The notes under the pieces: generated by a model
Told to the model about the DNA's origin: nothing
Database searches by the model: none
The model's input: only the letters and a program-made list of their open reading frames with translations
Made by a program: the position numbers and the translations under genes
Shown: piece after piece, positions 18,545 to 27,874 of the stretch
Layout: each line of letters starts with the position of its first letter
How positions within the stretch are numbered: the first letter of the stretch is position 1
Assembly: GCF_007829335.1 (NCBI RefSeq)
Contig: NZ_VIWO01000016.1
Location: 20,325-84,324, forward strand
Direction: 5' to 3'
DNA from: Chitinophaga polysaccharea
Lineage (GTDB): Bacteria > Bacteroidota > Bacteroidia > Chitinophagales > Chitinophagaceae
DNA: 64,000 nt

Positions 18545-21500
18545 CTACTTTTTTAAGGCCGCCAGGTATTCCACCAGGTCTGCCAGTTCCTGTTGCGACA
18601 TAGCAGTAGCCAATCCAGTAGGCATCAACGAATGCTCGTATGCTTTCCGGGACGCAATATTCTTTTTCTTCAATTTCACTCCTTGTCCTCCTGCCATACG
18701 CACATCTATTTCCTCATCAGTTTGACTGGCAATATATCCCAACACCTGTGAGCCGTCTTTCAGTTGGAAGAAGTAACCTTCAAAGCCAAAGCTGATACCA
18801 GCATCAGGATGGATAATGGCCTCATAAATGGCGCTTTTGGGTAGCTTACTGCCGATTTCTGATAAGGCAGGGCCAAAATTCACCCCGGTGTTTCCTGCTA
18901 AATGACAGGAACTGCAATAGCTGGCAAATACCTTTTTGCCATTCGGTATATCTCCTTTGATAACCAGCAATTTTTCAACAGGCGGTAATGCTTTATTTAC
19001 CACGGCCGGCTCGTAATACGCTACTGCTTTGGCTTTCACATCCTGACGCCAGGCATGGGTAAGTACATCTTTTGTTACCGTATCCAGGTCAGCCGGCAAT
19101 AATTTACGTTCTACCAGGCTCCATAAATCAGCGTATCCATCCCATCCACGACCCAGGTTGCGGGCAGCCAGCTCACGTAACGGGGCCGGATATACTTTAT
19201 TACGAATAAGGGTGGTCAGCAACTCACGGTTAGGCCGGTCCTGGGCTTTACCCATGGCTTCCACCAGGATAAAGGCGGCGGCAGTGTCTTTGCCCTGAAG
19301 GCGCTTCATCACCAACGGTTGACCGCCGCATTCGAGCAGCGTTTTCATGGCATAACCCTGTATTTCATTTGCCGGGTTATGGAGGATCGTTTGTAACAGT
19401 GTTTCATTCTGGTCGCGTAGCTTATACTTCCGCACCAGGTCTATGAACGCTGAATGGTCTTTAAATACCTGCAACGCGTTATGGAGCAGTTTTGCCATTT
19501 CCCCGGTCCTGGGCAAAGCGGCAGCATCCAGCTGCATAAAAGCCAGGGCATTGATATAATCCTGTTTAGGATGATGTCCTTTCAGTAATCCCAACAACAC
19601 AGGCGTACTTTCTTTGGCGGGGTAAAAGTCGAAGGCCCGGAAATAGCGCTTATTTTGCAAGGGGTCATTTTCGTCACGTTGAATCAATGCGGCTAATAGC
19701 GGCAATGCTGCCGGCGTTCTGGCGCGCCAGATAATGTCATTGTCTGCCTCGGGATGTTGTTTGTTGGGTGGTAATTTCCGCCAGGCATCGAAGCAGGCCG
19801 CCCAATTACTATCTGCTGCAATGCCCAGCGCTTCGAGGTACCAGCGATCCTTACCATCGTACTGCGCTGCCAATAGCGCCCAGTTGGCAGGCATATCAGC
19901 CTCATGACTATGATACATAGCCAGCAGGGCCTGGCGACGCACAGCCGGCGAGGGATCCGTTACCAGCATATTGCCGTAAGTCACTCCCGTTTCCTTTGCA
20001 GCACGGATCGCCGTAATACGAATATCTTCATCTTTATCCCGCAAGGCTGTTTTGATATAGTCTGCACCGTTAGGCAACTTGCTGAGCAACCAAAGGGCAC
20101 GCGCCCGGTAACGTGGATTATTGCTATGGTACAGGTTCACCAGGTCTTTCTCTGCCGATGCGCCCATATTATGCAACTTTGTCCATGCCAGGTAACGGGT
20201 ACTGAGATTGGGGTTCTTTAATGCGGTGACTGCATCTGCAGCAGTATTGAGTACCGGCGGTGATACTTTATACTTGCTCCCGGCAGGAGCTACGCGGAAT
20301 ATACGTCCTCTGTCGAGATCAGCTACCTGGTGGCCACCTACGCCCGGATCATACCAGTCGGCCACAAACAACGAACCATCCGGAGCCACTCCCACGTCGG
20401 AAGGACGGAACCACTGGTCGGTACCACTTTCCAGTATGTTTTCGATAGTAGCCGTATAGCCTCCGCCCTGCTTTTTTACGGGATAAGAACGCACTACGTT
20501 ATGTCCCGGCTCTCCATGGATCATCTGGTTATGAAACACGGGAGGTAATAAATCACCTTCATACACCACCATCCCTGTAGGTGAACCAGCACCCGTTTGC
20601 AACAGGTTGGGCACTACACCCGGATCATTCAGATGCCAGTGCCGGTAAGGAATAGAGTCTTCCATATTCATACGGCGGCTCGACCAGCCAGCACCGGTCA
20701 TCTCATCAGTATAACCATAGTTACCGTGCTCCAGGATATAGTTGATGCGTACCGCCCGGTTACCATCGTCGTCATTATCGCTCTGCCACATGTTACCAAA
20801 AGCATCTACTGCTACTTCATAATTATTCCGGAAGTTATGCGCCATCACTTCCAGGTCACTTCCATCCAGATTGCAGCGGAAAATCATGCCTTGCCGGTAA
20901 GGCGTGCCTTTATTGGCAATCAGCCGCCCTTCTGCATCTCTAATAACGTTGCCGTTCCTGTCAAGGATACTATCTCCTGCATTACCAAAGTTGAAATACA
21001 ATTTACCATCCGGACCAAACGTAAAGGCATGGATGGCATGATCATGCTGAATACCCCCAATACCGCGGAATAGCAGCTCTTTTTTATCAGCCTTATCATC
21101 GCCGTCGGTGTCGGTGAAAATAAAGACGTTGGGGCTACAGGAGACAATGACTTTGTTGCCCAGCACACAAATTCCCAGTGCTGCATTAATACAGGTATCC
21201 TGGTAAAATACTTTAGCCGTATCAGATTTGCCATCACCATCCAGGTCTTCCAGGATCATGATCCGGTCGCCCGCCTGCTTATAGGGATGGCCGGGATTGA
21301 GTTCATTGCGGTAGTTGTAAGCTTCTGTTATCCACACCCTCCCCTTTTCATCAATGTCCATGTTGGTGGGATTCATAATGGCAGGTTCACTGGCAAAGAG
21401 GGTCGTTTCCAATCCTTCCCGGGATTTGAGCCCTCTGACGGCGTTTTCAGGCAACCGCTGCTGCGCTTCTGTGAGCGGACCCTCTACCGTGGAAGCGGGC

Positions 21501-21565
21501 TTATTGGACTGACAAGCGCCAATAACAACAGGTAATATCAGGACAAACCAGTAAATATGTTTCAT
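18545..21565 (-). CDS. Membrane-bound dehydrogenase/HEAT-repeat/cytochrome c lipoprotein (PVC-type)
   Basis: A 1006-residue three-part lipoprotein. The signal ends in IGAC (Cys17). Residues about 45-440 form a beta-propeller-like sugar-dehydrogenase-type domain (NPTNMDIDEKGRVWITE, DLDGDGKSD, GSLFVADWYDPGVGG). Residues about 460-860 hold HEAT-like helical repeats. The C-terminal 140 residues contain a cytochrome c domain with heme motif CSSCH and a distal Met-containing segment (HSLMPTG). Proteins with this order are frequent in Planctomycetes and Bacteroidota and are thought to oxidise sugars or carbinols at the cell surface. The substrate is unknown. It lies downstream of GH116 and GH30, but strong terminators separate them, so it is a separate transcript. 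Confidence 0.88.
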   Translation of the reverse strand: MKHIYWFVLILPVVIGACQSNKPASTVEGPLTEAQQRLPENAVRGLKSREGLETTLFASEPAIMNPTNMDIDEKGRVWITEAYNYRNELNPGHPYKQAGDRIMILEDLDGDGKSDTAKVFYQDTCINAALGICVLGNKVIVSCSPNVFIFTDTDGDDKADKKELLFRGIGGIQHDHAIHAFTFGPDGKLYFNFGNAGDSILDRNGNVIRDAEGRLIANKGTPYRQGMIFRCNLDGSDLEVMAHNFRNNYEVAVDAFGNMWQSDNDDDGNRAVRINYILEHGNYGYTDEMTGAGWSSRRMNMEDSIPYRHWHLNDPGVVPNLLQTGAGSPTGMVVYEGDLLPPVFHNQMIHGEPGHNVVRSYPVKKQGGGYTATIENILESGTDQWFRPSDVGVAPDGSLFVADWYDPGVGGHQVADLDRGRIFRVAPAGSKYKVSPPVLNTAADAVTALKNPNLSTRYLAWTKLHNMGASAEKDLVNLYHSNNPRYRARALWLLSKLPNGADYIKTALRDKDEDIRITAIRAAKETGVTYGNMLVTDPSPAVRRQALLAMYHSHEADMPANWALLAAQYDGKDRWYLEALGIAADSNWAACFDAWRKLPPNKQHPEADNDIIWRARTPAALPLLAALIQRDENDPLQNKRYFRAFDFYPAKESTPVLLGLLKGHHPKQDYINALAFMQLDAAALPRTGEMAKLLHNALQVFKDHSAFIDLVRKYKLRDQNETLLQTILHNPANEIQGYAMKTLLECGGQPLVMKRLQGKDTAAAFILVEAMGKAQDRPNRELLTTLIRNKVYPAPLRELAARNLGRGWDGYADLWSLVERKLLPADLDTVTKDVLTHAWRQDVKAKAVAYYEPAVVNKALPPVEKLLVIKGDIPNGKKVFASYCSSCHLAGNTGVNFGPALSEIGSKLPKSAIYEAIIHPDAGISFGFEGYFFQLKDGSQVLGYIASQTDEEIDVRMAGGQGVKLKKKNIASRKAYEHSLMPTGLATAMSQQELADLVEYLAALKK

Positions 21566-21629
21566 ACGCGGAATTATTAATTGTCATTTTTACAACTATT
21601 AAAAATAATAAAATTAATGGCATAAAAAA

Positions 21630-21655
21630 ACCCGTCCCGGGAAACCGGAACGGGT
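21630..21655 (-). terminator. Strong intrinsic terminator
   Basis: A hairpin of 10 paired bases out of 11 with a GAAA tetraloop (stem 21630-21640 with 21645-21655). On the minus strand it is followed by seven T. It ends the DUF1543/small-ORF transcript before the cytochrome lipoprotein gene. Confidence 0.85.
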
Positions 21656-21735
21656 GGTCATTGTCATCCATTTCACCGAATAAAAATTCGTAGTCTACGG
21701 CACAGATACCATGCCGGAAATGAAAGGGACGATCA

Positions 21736-21849
21736 TTAGTGTAATATTTTTTCCAGCGCTTCTCCTCTGAGGTTCATATCAATGATGCGTCCCTGTGGTG
21801 CCAGCATGTCATTTAATTCTTCTTCCTGCTGAAAAACAGCTCCCATCAT
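21736..21849 (-). CDS. Candidate 37-residue small protein
   Basis: A 37-codon ORF starts with ATG ATG three bases after the DUF1543 stop codon and ends TAA about 80 nt before a strong terminator, so it is the last gene of that transcript. The predicted peptide is acidic in the first half (FQQEEELNDML) and continues with a proline-glycine turn (APQGRIID), then an amphipathic helix (ALEKIL). It has no membrane segment or signal. The tight spacing and the terminator position support translation, but nothing identifies a function. It may instead be a non-coding 3' region. Confidence 0.42.
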   Translation of the reverse strand: MMGAVFQQEEELNDMLAPQGRIIDMNLRGEALEKILH

Positions 21850-21852
21850 GAT

Positions 21853-22410
21853 TTATATTTTACTAAACTGGAAATATCCCAGGTGCAGTTGATCCGCCAC
21901 TGCTTCTGATACCGGTGTTATTTCCAGCGTGTATTTTTCTTTGAGATGTAGTGGCAGTATATCTTTCACGGTATAAACATCATCCACGTCCACTCCATAC
22001 TTGTCATCCACGTGAGACGTAGCGGTCCCGAAAGTGGTATGTTTAAAAAAGACGGTTTCTTTAGATGCCCGGATCGCGACGCCGATATCTGTTTGTACAC
22101 TGAGTATTTTATAATGAAACTCTTCCATCTCATTGGGCTTATATCCACCCAGGTTCAGGAAAAACAGTTGCCGGTCGCCGGGTTCCTGTCCGTTTCTCTC
22201 TACCACCCTGATCTGGTGATCATCTACTATATTCACCTCCCGGAAACCATCAATATGTAACTTCCCTTTAGCTTCCGGCCAGAATACTTCCATATCAGGA
22301 ATCAGGTCTCTCAGCTGGTTTCCAATACCAAAGAATATATCATGCTGCTCTGTATGACGGCCATCTGGCTTACATCCCAACAGTACCATGAACAATTTTA
22401 ATGCTGCCAT
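21853..22410 (-). CDS. DUF1543 domain protein
   Basis: A 185-residue cytoplasmic protein with the DUF1543 pattern: KLFMVLLGCKPDGR at the N-terminus, TEQHDIFFGIG, then KLHIDGFREVNIVDDHQI. The C-terminal half (residues about 80-185) looks like a second, degenerate copy of a similar domain. The family has no established biochemical role. It is followed after 3 nt by a 37-codon ORF and a strong terminator, and preceded by the start of a separate GH116 gene region. Two Met-initiated starts are not in question: ATG at 22410 is the only good one. Confidence 0.78.
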   Translation of the reverse strand: MAALKLFMVLLGCKPDGRHTEQHDIFFGIGNQLRDLIPDMEVFWPEAKGKLHIDGFREVNIVDDHQIRVVERNGQEPGDRQLFFLNLGGYKPNEMEEFHYKILSVQTDIGVAIRASKETVFFKHTTFGTATSHVDDKYGVDVDDVYTVKDILPLHLKEKYTLEITPVSEAVADQLHLGYFQFSKI

Positions 22411-22473
22411 TGATAAAAATTTATGGCAGTAAGGTACTGTATTTTATTTTTCCTGCATGGCGGCACGGAGTTG

Positions 22474-25119
22474 TTATACCATTGTAATGTCGAGCTGCTG
22501 ACCGGCCTGTAATTGTAGCGGCTGATCCAGCTGTATAGTAACAAATCCATTTTCTGCTTTAAAAGGTACTGTCTTATTTCCCAACTTCACCTGCTTTACG
22601 CCGCTATGTTGAAAGCGAAGGGTGTTCAGGGTCACCTTACCATATTTCAGCTGCAAGACATGATGCTCTCTATGCTGCGAATAAGTACCCCAGCCTTCTG
22701 CCGTCACAAATGGGGCTTTGAAATTGTTCTTATTTATAGCGGGAGCGAAAGCGATATAGCCTTTGGGGCCATGATACTGGAACCCGCTGGCAGTAATGAA
22801 AGTACCGTAGCTAGCCATGGCACGGGCGTAATGGTCGCTGCACTCTATTTCATTAAAAGGATTGCGCTTGGCAGCATGATAACGGTCGTGCACTGCGCGG
22901 GTGAGGGTCAGCGCTTCATCTGTCATCCCTTCCGCCATCATATGAGCCGCCACCTGGTGTTCAAAGCCGGTCATACATTCATTAAAATATCCCAGCTGCC
23001 AGGCATCTTTTACCCCAAATGGATAAGGCTCATTTTTAGGATTGGTATTCAGGATCATCCCTGCTTCACCTGCGAGCGCATAAGGCCGCCCACCCGGATG
23101 CGCAGCGATATAAGGTCCTACATCTGCTTTGTAATTATAACGGTATAAAGCCTTTAATGCCGACAAGGTTTTTTCGCGGTCAATCACCCGGTCCATGCCC
23201 ACCTGGAAAGCCCAGCTCTGTCCATATACCTGGTCGATATGACAAGTGTTATAAGAACCAATTACCGTTCTTCCTTTTACCTTATCCGGTTGGTGAATAA
23301 AGTATTCGCCATTGAATAACTGCGTTTCCATGTTACGCCGGCCTTTCTCCGTATAGTCGTTACAGATAGCAGCAAATTCCTGGTCGTTCATTTCTGCAGC
23401 CATCAGGCCCGCAGCTTTTACGGCAGCAATACACAACCCTACAATCCAGGCTATTTCACCATCCCATACGGCATCCAGCGTATTCTCCATCGGCGTGTCT
23501 TCCATGCCATCGCCGTTGCGGTCCTGGCGAATAATAAAGAGCGTGGCCTTCTTAATACCAGACCAGTTCCTTTCCAGGAAAGCGCTGTCTTTACTCATCT
23601 GGTGCTCACGATAAATACGCAGCACAGTACCGGCCTGTCCGTCTATTGCCGGGCGTTTCTCTGCTTCGCCGCGGAAAAGAATGCCCCCATCTGGCAGGAG
23701 CGCAATGCCCAAGTCCACCCGTTCCCGCGTATCCCTTTCTAATGCCGGGAAGATACGGCCCACCGCCTGTGCATATTGCCAAACGTGCGTGCAGGTGCCT
23801 TCACAGGAACCTACGCCCTCCCAGGCCCAGAAACGGCCCGAGCGGAAACGATGCGCCGTGGTAGTAGCCAGCGTGGAAATATTGAGGAAAGTACGCTCCA
23901 TAAACCACCAGGGTAAGGACGCGTCATACCAGGTATCTTTCCATAAGCGGCTTTCACGGCTCAGGCGCTCGTAATTAGTGTTTACATAATCCATGACCGC
24001 TATCGCGTCGGCAAACTTGTTGGCATAATAACGGCCTTCACCCTGGATACCGTTGAAATGCAAGTTAGGGCTATACCAACTGATAGCAAAGTCATTTCGT
24101 ATAGTCTTTCCCGGTGGTATCGTATTGTATAATGCCACGGCGCCGGTTAATTTCTCCCCGGTATCTTTTACGGTTTGCTTTTCCGGCATCAGGGTAAAAC
24201 TCTTGTTGGTCAGCGGCCCTTCCAGCATAGCGGAATTAGCCATGGCGGCCTTATCAAAGGCAGCGAGGCACATATTACCGTAGTCGAACTGTTTTTCGAG
24301 CGCTTCGTTACTTCCGCTTTTCGTACGGATGATGGCGTTAACGCCTCTCCACCCGGTACCATTTACCACGGTGTTTACCCGCTCATGCGCGGCGGCGGCG
24401 GAATACAGCGCAGTTTTGTTTTCCAGCCATCCCATGATAGTGGCGGTAACCGGCGTATTGCTCTTGTTTTTTATTTTGTAAGACAGGATAGTTACCGGCA
24501 GCCCAGAATCATCTTCATTCAATGGAATGAAGGGCGAAAAGGCTTCCAGCGTTACTTCTACCGGTAACGCTGGATCTATATACCGGATGGTAGCCATCGG
24601 GTAGGTGGCTTCGAAGCTGATCTCCGGCCAGCTGTGTTCATCCAGCTTCCGTATCTCCGTTTTATTACCATAGCGCAGCTGCAGGGCAAATCCCTGGTCC
24701 AGCGGACGGATATCTTTAGAAGGAGCAATGTAGCAAGCCCCATCGCGGGAGCGTACTTTCTTTCCACCATCCAGTACATTGGCGTTATAGTCTACGACTT
24801 TCGGCTCAATACCTTCCTGGTTTTTATTGAAAATATCCCATAGCCACAAACGACCGTCGCCGCCGAGGTATACAGTACCGCACATAATGCCGCCTACCGG
24901 CATACCAATGTATTGCAATTCATTCCTGCTTTTCAGATAGCGGGTAGCCTGGCCACGTTCATACAGGGAAGCGATCCACCCGGCAGGAGGCTGCGTGGTA
25001 GTCAACAGGCGGTGCTGGCTATCCTGGATAGCCCGGCCTACTACCGGCAGGCGCACCGTGAGCGCACCTGCCATCGTAAGACTTACGTTTCTTAAAAATT
25101 TTCTCCGTTCAATACGCAT
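22474..25119 (-). CDS. GH116-family glycoside hydrolase (glucosylceramidase/beta-glucosidase type), Tat-exported
   Basis: An 881-residue enzyme. The N-terminus is a twin-arginine signal (ERRKFLRNVS, then a hydrophobic stretch ending about residue 30). An N-terminal beta domain (residues about 60-370; NELQYIGMPVGGI) precedes the (alpha/alpha)6 catalytic domain, with CEGTCTHVWQYAQ and HIDQVYGQSWAFQ containing the probable acid/base Asp629. Those motifs match GH116, whose members include the glucosylceramidase GBA2 and bacterial beta-glucosidases/xylosidases. A Tat signal implies folding before export. Upstream lies a GH30 enzyme, also a possible glucosylceramidase. Neither has a visible carbohydrate-binding module. 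Confidence 0.88.
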   Translation of the reverse strand: MRIERRKFLRNVSLTMAGALTVRLPVVGRAIQDSQHRLLTTTQPPAGWIASLYERGQATRYLKSRNELQYIGMPVGGIMCGTVYLGGDGRLWLWDIFNKNQEGIEPKVVDYNANVLDGGKKVRSRDGACYIAPSKDIRPLDQGFALQLRYGNKTEIRKLDEHSWPEISFEATYPMATIRYIDPALPVEVTLEAFSPFIPLNEDDSGLPVTILSYKIKNKSNTPVTATIMGWLENKTALYSAAAAHERVNTVVNGTGWRGVNAIIRTKSGSNEALEKQFDYGNMCLAAFDKAAMANSAMLEGPLTNKSFTLMPEKQTVKDTGEKLTGAVALYNTIPPGKTIRNDFAISWYSPNLHFNGIQGEGRYYANKFADAIAVMDYVNTNYERLSRESRLWKDTWYDASLPWWFMERTFLNISTLATTTAHRFRSGRFWAWEGVGSCEGTCTHVWQYAQAVGRIFPALERDTRERVDLGIALLPDGGILFRGEAEKRPAIDGQAGTVLRIYREHQMSKDSAFLERNWSGIKKATLFIIRQDRNGDGMEDTPMENTLDAVWDGEIAWIVGLCIAAVKAAGLMAAEMNDQEFAAICNDYTEKGRRNMETQLFNGEYFIHQPDKVKGRTVIGSYNTCHIDQVYGQSWAFQVGMDRVIDREKTLSALKALYRYNYKADVGPYIAAHPGGRPYALAGEAGMILNTNPKNEPYPFGVKDAWQLGYFNECMTGFEHQVAAHMMAEGMTDEALTLTRAVHDRYHAAKRNPFNEIECSDHYARAMASYGTFITASGFQYHGPKGYIAFAPAINKNNFKAPFVTAEGWGTYSQHREHHVLQLKYGKVTLNTLRFQHSGVKQVKLGNKTVPFKAENGFVTIQLDQPLQLQAGQQLDITMV

Positions 25120-25258
25120 AGTAACATATTCGGTTAAAAGTGCGATGCTATAAATTCATACAGGCATTTCGAATAAAATAGGCATCAGGTATAGATACAA
25201 CACCCTGAAAGCATCACCATCATTGTTCGCGCTGATATTTTTGGTAGTGTTATTTCAT

Positions 25259-25310
25259 AACGGTGTCTTAACAATATATATAACCTTCCCGAAGGTTCCT
25301 TACACCGGTT
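25259..25310. other. Nested palindromic region between GH30 and GH116 genes
   Basis: An inner 7-bp inverted repeat (25282-25288 with 25291-25297, 2-nt spacer) is enclosed by an outer imperfect repeat (25259-25266 with 25302-25310, one bulged base). It lies downstream of the GH30 stop and upstream of the GH116 start on the same strand. No T-run is obvious on the minus strand, so it may be a processed or regulatory structure rather than a simple terminator. The remaining bases of this 221-nt gap show nothing recognisable. Confidence 0.35.
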
Positions 25311-25340
25311 AAGCCAACACCATGAAAGGAGAATAAAACA

Positions 25341-26750
25341 TTACCAGACAAACGTGGCTACCTCTCCGCTATTCAGCGATGCAGTGGCCTGTTGCCCGCG
25401 CGCACTGATCTGGAAGGATTGCGACGTGGTATCATTATTCACCACTATCAGTACTCTTTTTCCGGCAGGCGTTTTAAAAGCTACATTATCCAGTTTACCG
25501 GGAATATCGGATGCAATCCTCACCGAACCGGCCGGCACAAATTTAGACGCATGCCCGATCACATAATAAGAGGAATTGCGCGAGACAGCATTTCCATCAA
25601 TGGTAATAGCTCCCAGGCATTGGGAACAACCTCCTTTATCAGTATGCGGGTTCCACTTCGCATCCGCTGCCAGGTTCCATTGCAGTACATTGCGCGCCCA
25701 GTTGCGGGTAGCGCCAATAATCAACTGCGTAGTATTTGTTGTCAGTTCTTCAGCAAAGCTGCCCTTCCCATTCGACCACTGTTCTGTAAAATAAAGATGC
25801 TTACCGGGAAACAGGTCGTGTACTTTACTGAGCGCATCAATAGTACCACCGTATAAATGGAAAGCGGATCCATCGATATACGGGCTGGCAGCGGCATCCT
25901 GGAGAATAGAAATAGGATATTCCGGCTTATCGCAGTTGTGATCATATAAGATAATCTTCGTTTTGATGCGTTCCTTTTTAAACGCAGGTCCCAGGTGGTC
26001 CCGGATAAAGGCGGCCTGGTCGGGCGCCAGCATCAGCATGCTCGGATTATTTTTGGGATGCAGCGGCTCATTCTGAATTGTGATGGCATCGATCGTAATA
26101 CCGGCGGCTTTCATCGCCTGTATATATCTCACAAAATATTGTGCATACACGCTGTAATATTCCGGCTTTAAACTACCACCGATAAAAGATTCATTGGTTT
26201 TCATCCAGGCTGGTGGAGTCCAGGGAGAGCCTAATATCTTGATGGCAGGATTAAGGGCCACAATCTTTTTTAACACCGGGATCAGGTCTTTCTTTTCTTC
26301 AGTGATGGTAAAATGCTTCAGCTCCGGATCTGTTTCTCCTTCGGGCATATCATCGTAGGTGAATACGCTGGCGCTCAAGTCAGAGGCGCCGATGCTCAGG
26401 CGCAGATAGCTGATACCGATGCCGTTTCCTTTGGTAAGAAATAATTCTTTCAGCAAAGCATCCTGCTGATCGGCGGGCAGCTGGTTGATCAGCGTAGCGC
26501 TGCCTCCGGTGAGCGTAAACCCAAATCCATCTATTCCCTGGAACGTATGGGTATCGTCTACCGTTATAACGGGCATATCTTTTTTCACGGCGCTAAACAA
26601 CAAAGTACGCGGCTGTTGTTGCAGCACAACAGATTTATCGGGAGAAGTAAGCCAATAGTTGATACCAGGCGCTTTCTGTTGGCTGTTTCCACTCATATAG
26701 CTGCCCAGGAGCAGGGCAAGGCTCAAAAAAAATTGACCAGTTTTTTTCAT
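25341..26750 (-). CDS. GH30-family glycoside hydrolase (glucosylceramidase-like)
   Basis: A 469-residue enzyme from ATG 26750, with a signal peptide ending near GNSQ. The fold is a TIM barrel plus a side beta-domain. The acid/base is Glu228 in ITIQNEPLH and the nucleophile Glu323 in LYFTEQWSNG, both hallmark GH30 motifs. The N-terminal FQGIDGFGFTLTGGSA and the SPWTPPAWMKTN loop support subfamily 1, which includes human glucocerebrosidase. Bacterial members act on beta-glucosides, beta-1,6-glucans or glucosylceramides. Thirteen codons upstream of ATG 26750 form a non-ATG or weaker alternative start. It starts 51 nt after the YheT-like hydrolase gene ends, in the same direction, and precedes GH116. 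Confidence 0.9.
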   Translation of the reverse strand: MKKTGQFFLSLALLLGSYMSGNSQQKAPGINYWLTSPDKSVVLQQQPRTLLFSAVKKDMPVITVDDTHTFQGIDGFGFTLTGGSATLINQLPADQQDALLKELFLTKGNGIGISYLRLSIGASDLSASVFTYDDMPEGETDPELKHFTITEEKKDLIPVLKKIVALNPAIKILGSPWTPPAWMKTNESFIGGSLKPEYYSVYAQYFVRYIQAMKAAGITIDAITIQNEPLHPKNNPSMLMLAPDQAAFIRDHLGPAFKKERIKTKIILYDHNCDKPEYPISILQDAAASPYIDGSAFHLYGGTIDALSKVHDLFPGKHLYFTEQWSNGKGSFAEELTTNTTQLIIGATRNWARNVLQWNLAADAKWNPHTDKGGCSQCLGAITIDGNAVSRNSSYYVIGHASKFVPAGSVRIASDIPGKLDNVAFKTPAGKRVLIVVNNDTTSQSFQISARGQQATASLNSGEVATFVW

Positions 26751-26801
26751 AACAAAATAAATTAGCGTCGATGCTAAAGCTGGTATCAAAATACAAACTA
26801 T

Positions 26802-27764
26802 TTACGCTTCCTGCAAGAACGATAAGGCCCGTTGTTCCGACCAGTAATAGGGCACTCCAAATTTCACGAAGCCTACATGTCCGCCCTGCTGTGGTGTTTC
26901 CAGGAAAAAGCAGGAACTTTTGGATGCCAGGTCGTAGGGATAACATTCTTTGCTCAGGAAGGGATCGTCGACAGCATTGATCAGCAAAGCAGGCACCTGT
27001 ATCCTGTGTAGGTATTTGCGGGAACTGCATTCCTCCCAGTATTGCAACGCGTCCCGGAAGCCATGTATAGGCGCGGTGTAACGGTCGTCGAATTGCCGGA
27101 ATGACTTTACTGCGTTGTAGCCCGACAAGTCGATTCGGCCCGGGTACAGTTGTTCCTTTAACCGCAGCTTCTCTCCCAGGTCGCGGATGAATCGCTGCAT
27201 GTAAATGATATTATGCCGTTTCTCCAATTCAGCCGAACTGCTTTTAAGATCGCAGGGCACCGAGATGGCTACTGCCGATTTAATGACGCCTTTCAGCTGA
27301 CTCCCCTTTTCCCCCAGGTACTTGAGTGTGACATTACCTCCCAGCGAAAAACCGACCAGGTGTATGGTCTTATATTTCCCCAATGTTTGCAGGTAGGTAA
27401 TCACGGTATGCAGGTCACCCGTTTCCCCGCTATGATAAAAACACAGGTTTTTATTGGGCTCTCCGCTGCAGCCACGGAAATTCATAGACACGGTGTCGAA
27501 GCCTGCTTCATTAAAAATATGCACCATGCCCAGTACATACTTACGCGTTGAATTTCCCTCCAGTCCATGCAAAATCACTACGATACGGTCATTCCCTTTT
27601 TCGCTGAAATCCAGGTCCAGGAAATCGTTATCCGGCGTAGGAATACGTTCCCGCCGGTAAGGCGCAGGAGCGATACTTCGAAACAGGGAAGGGTAAATCG
27701 TTAACATATGACGATTCTGCAGCAGGAATGGCGCTCTGTAGTCTGAATGATGCAATACGGGCAT
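26802..27764 (-). CDS. YheT-like alpha/beta hydrolase
   Basis: A 320-residue cytosolic hydrolase of the COG0429/YheT family. It begins with the family N-terminus (FLLQNRHMLTIYPSLFR) and contains HGLEGNSTRKYV and MNFRGCSGEPN. The nucleophile elbow GFSLGGN has Ser140, the acid is in NAVDDPFL, and the catalytic His is in GGHVGF. Family members hydrolyse short acyl esters in vitro; the physiological substrate is unknown. It is preceded by the signal peptidase gene, with an imperfect hairpin in between, and followed after 51 nt by the GH30 gene. Confidence 0.88.
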   Translation of the reverse strand: MPVLHHSDYRAPFLLQNRHMLTIYPSLFRSIAPAPYRRERIPTPDNDFLDLDFSEKGNDRIVVILHGLEGNSTRKYVLGMVHIFNEAGFDTVSMNFRGCSGEPNKNLCFYHSGETGDLHTVITYLQTLGKYKTIHLVGFSLGGNVTLKYLGEKGSQLKGVIKSAVAISVPCDLKSSSAELEKRHNIIYMQRFIRDLGEKLRLKEQLYPGRIDLSGYNAVKSFRQFDDRYTAPIHGFRDALQYWEECSSRKYLHRIQVPALLINAVDDPFLSKECYPYDLASKSSCFFLETPQQGGHVGFVKFGVPYYWSEQRALSFLQEA

Positions 27765-27834
27765 GCTGCGAAAGTACGAATTTAAAAATCATCAAAGCAC
27801 CATACAGCCCTTTGCCATAGCCGGTAAATCACCC

Positions 27835-27874
27835 GGAGGATTTTGTGTAACCCAACTGTCATGCAAAGTCCTCC
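27835..27874 (-). terminator. Hairpin directly after the signal peptidase stop
   Basis: An 11-bp stem containing one T-G wobble (27835-27845 with 27864-27874) has an 18-nt loop. It starts immediately after the signal peptidase stop codon on the minus strand. It lacks a T-run, so it is a weak or factor-assisted terminator or an mRNA 3'-stabilising element. Confidence 0.35.

Noticed and set aside
20597..21073. 158-codon plus-strand frame opposite the cytochrome lipoprotein
   Set aside because: A shadow of the sense gene with no motifs.
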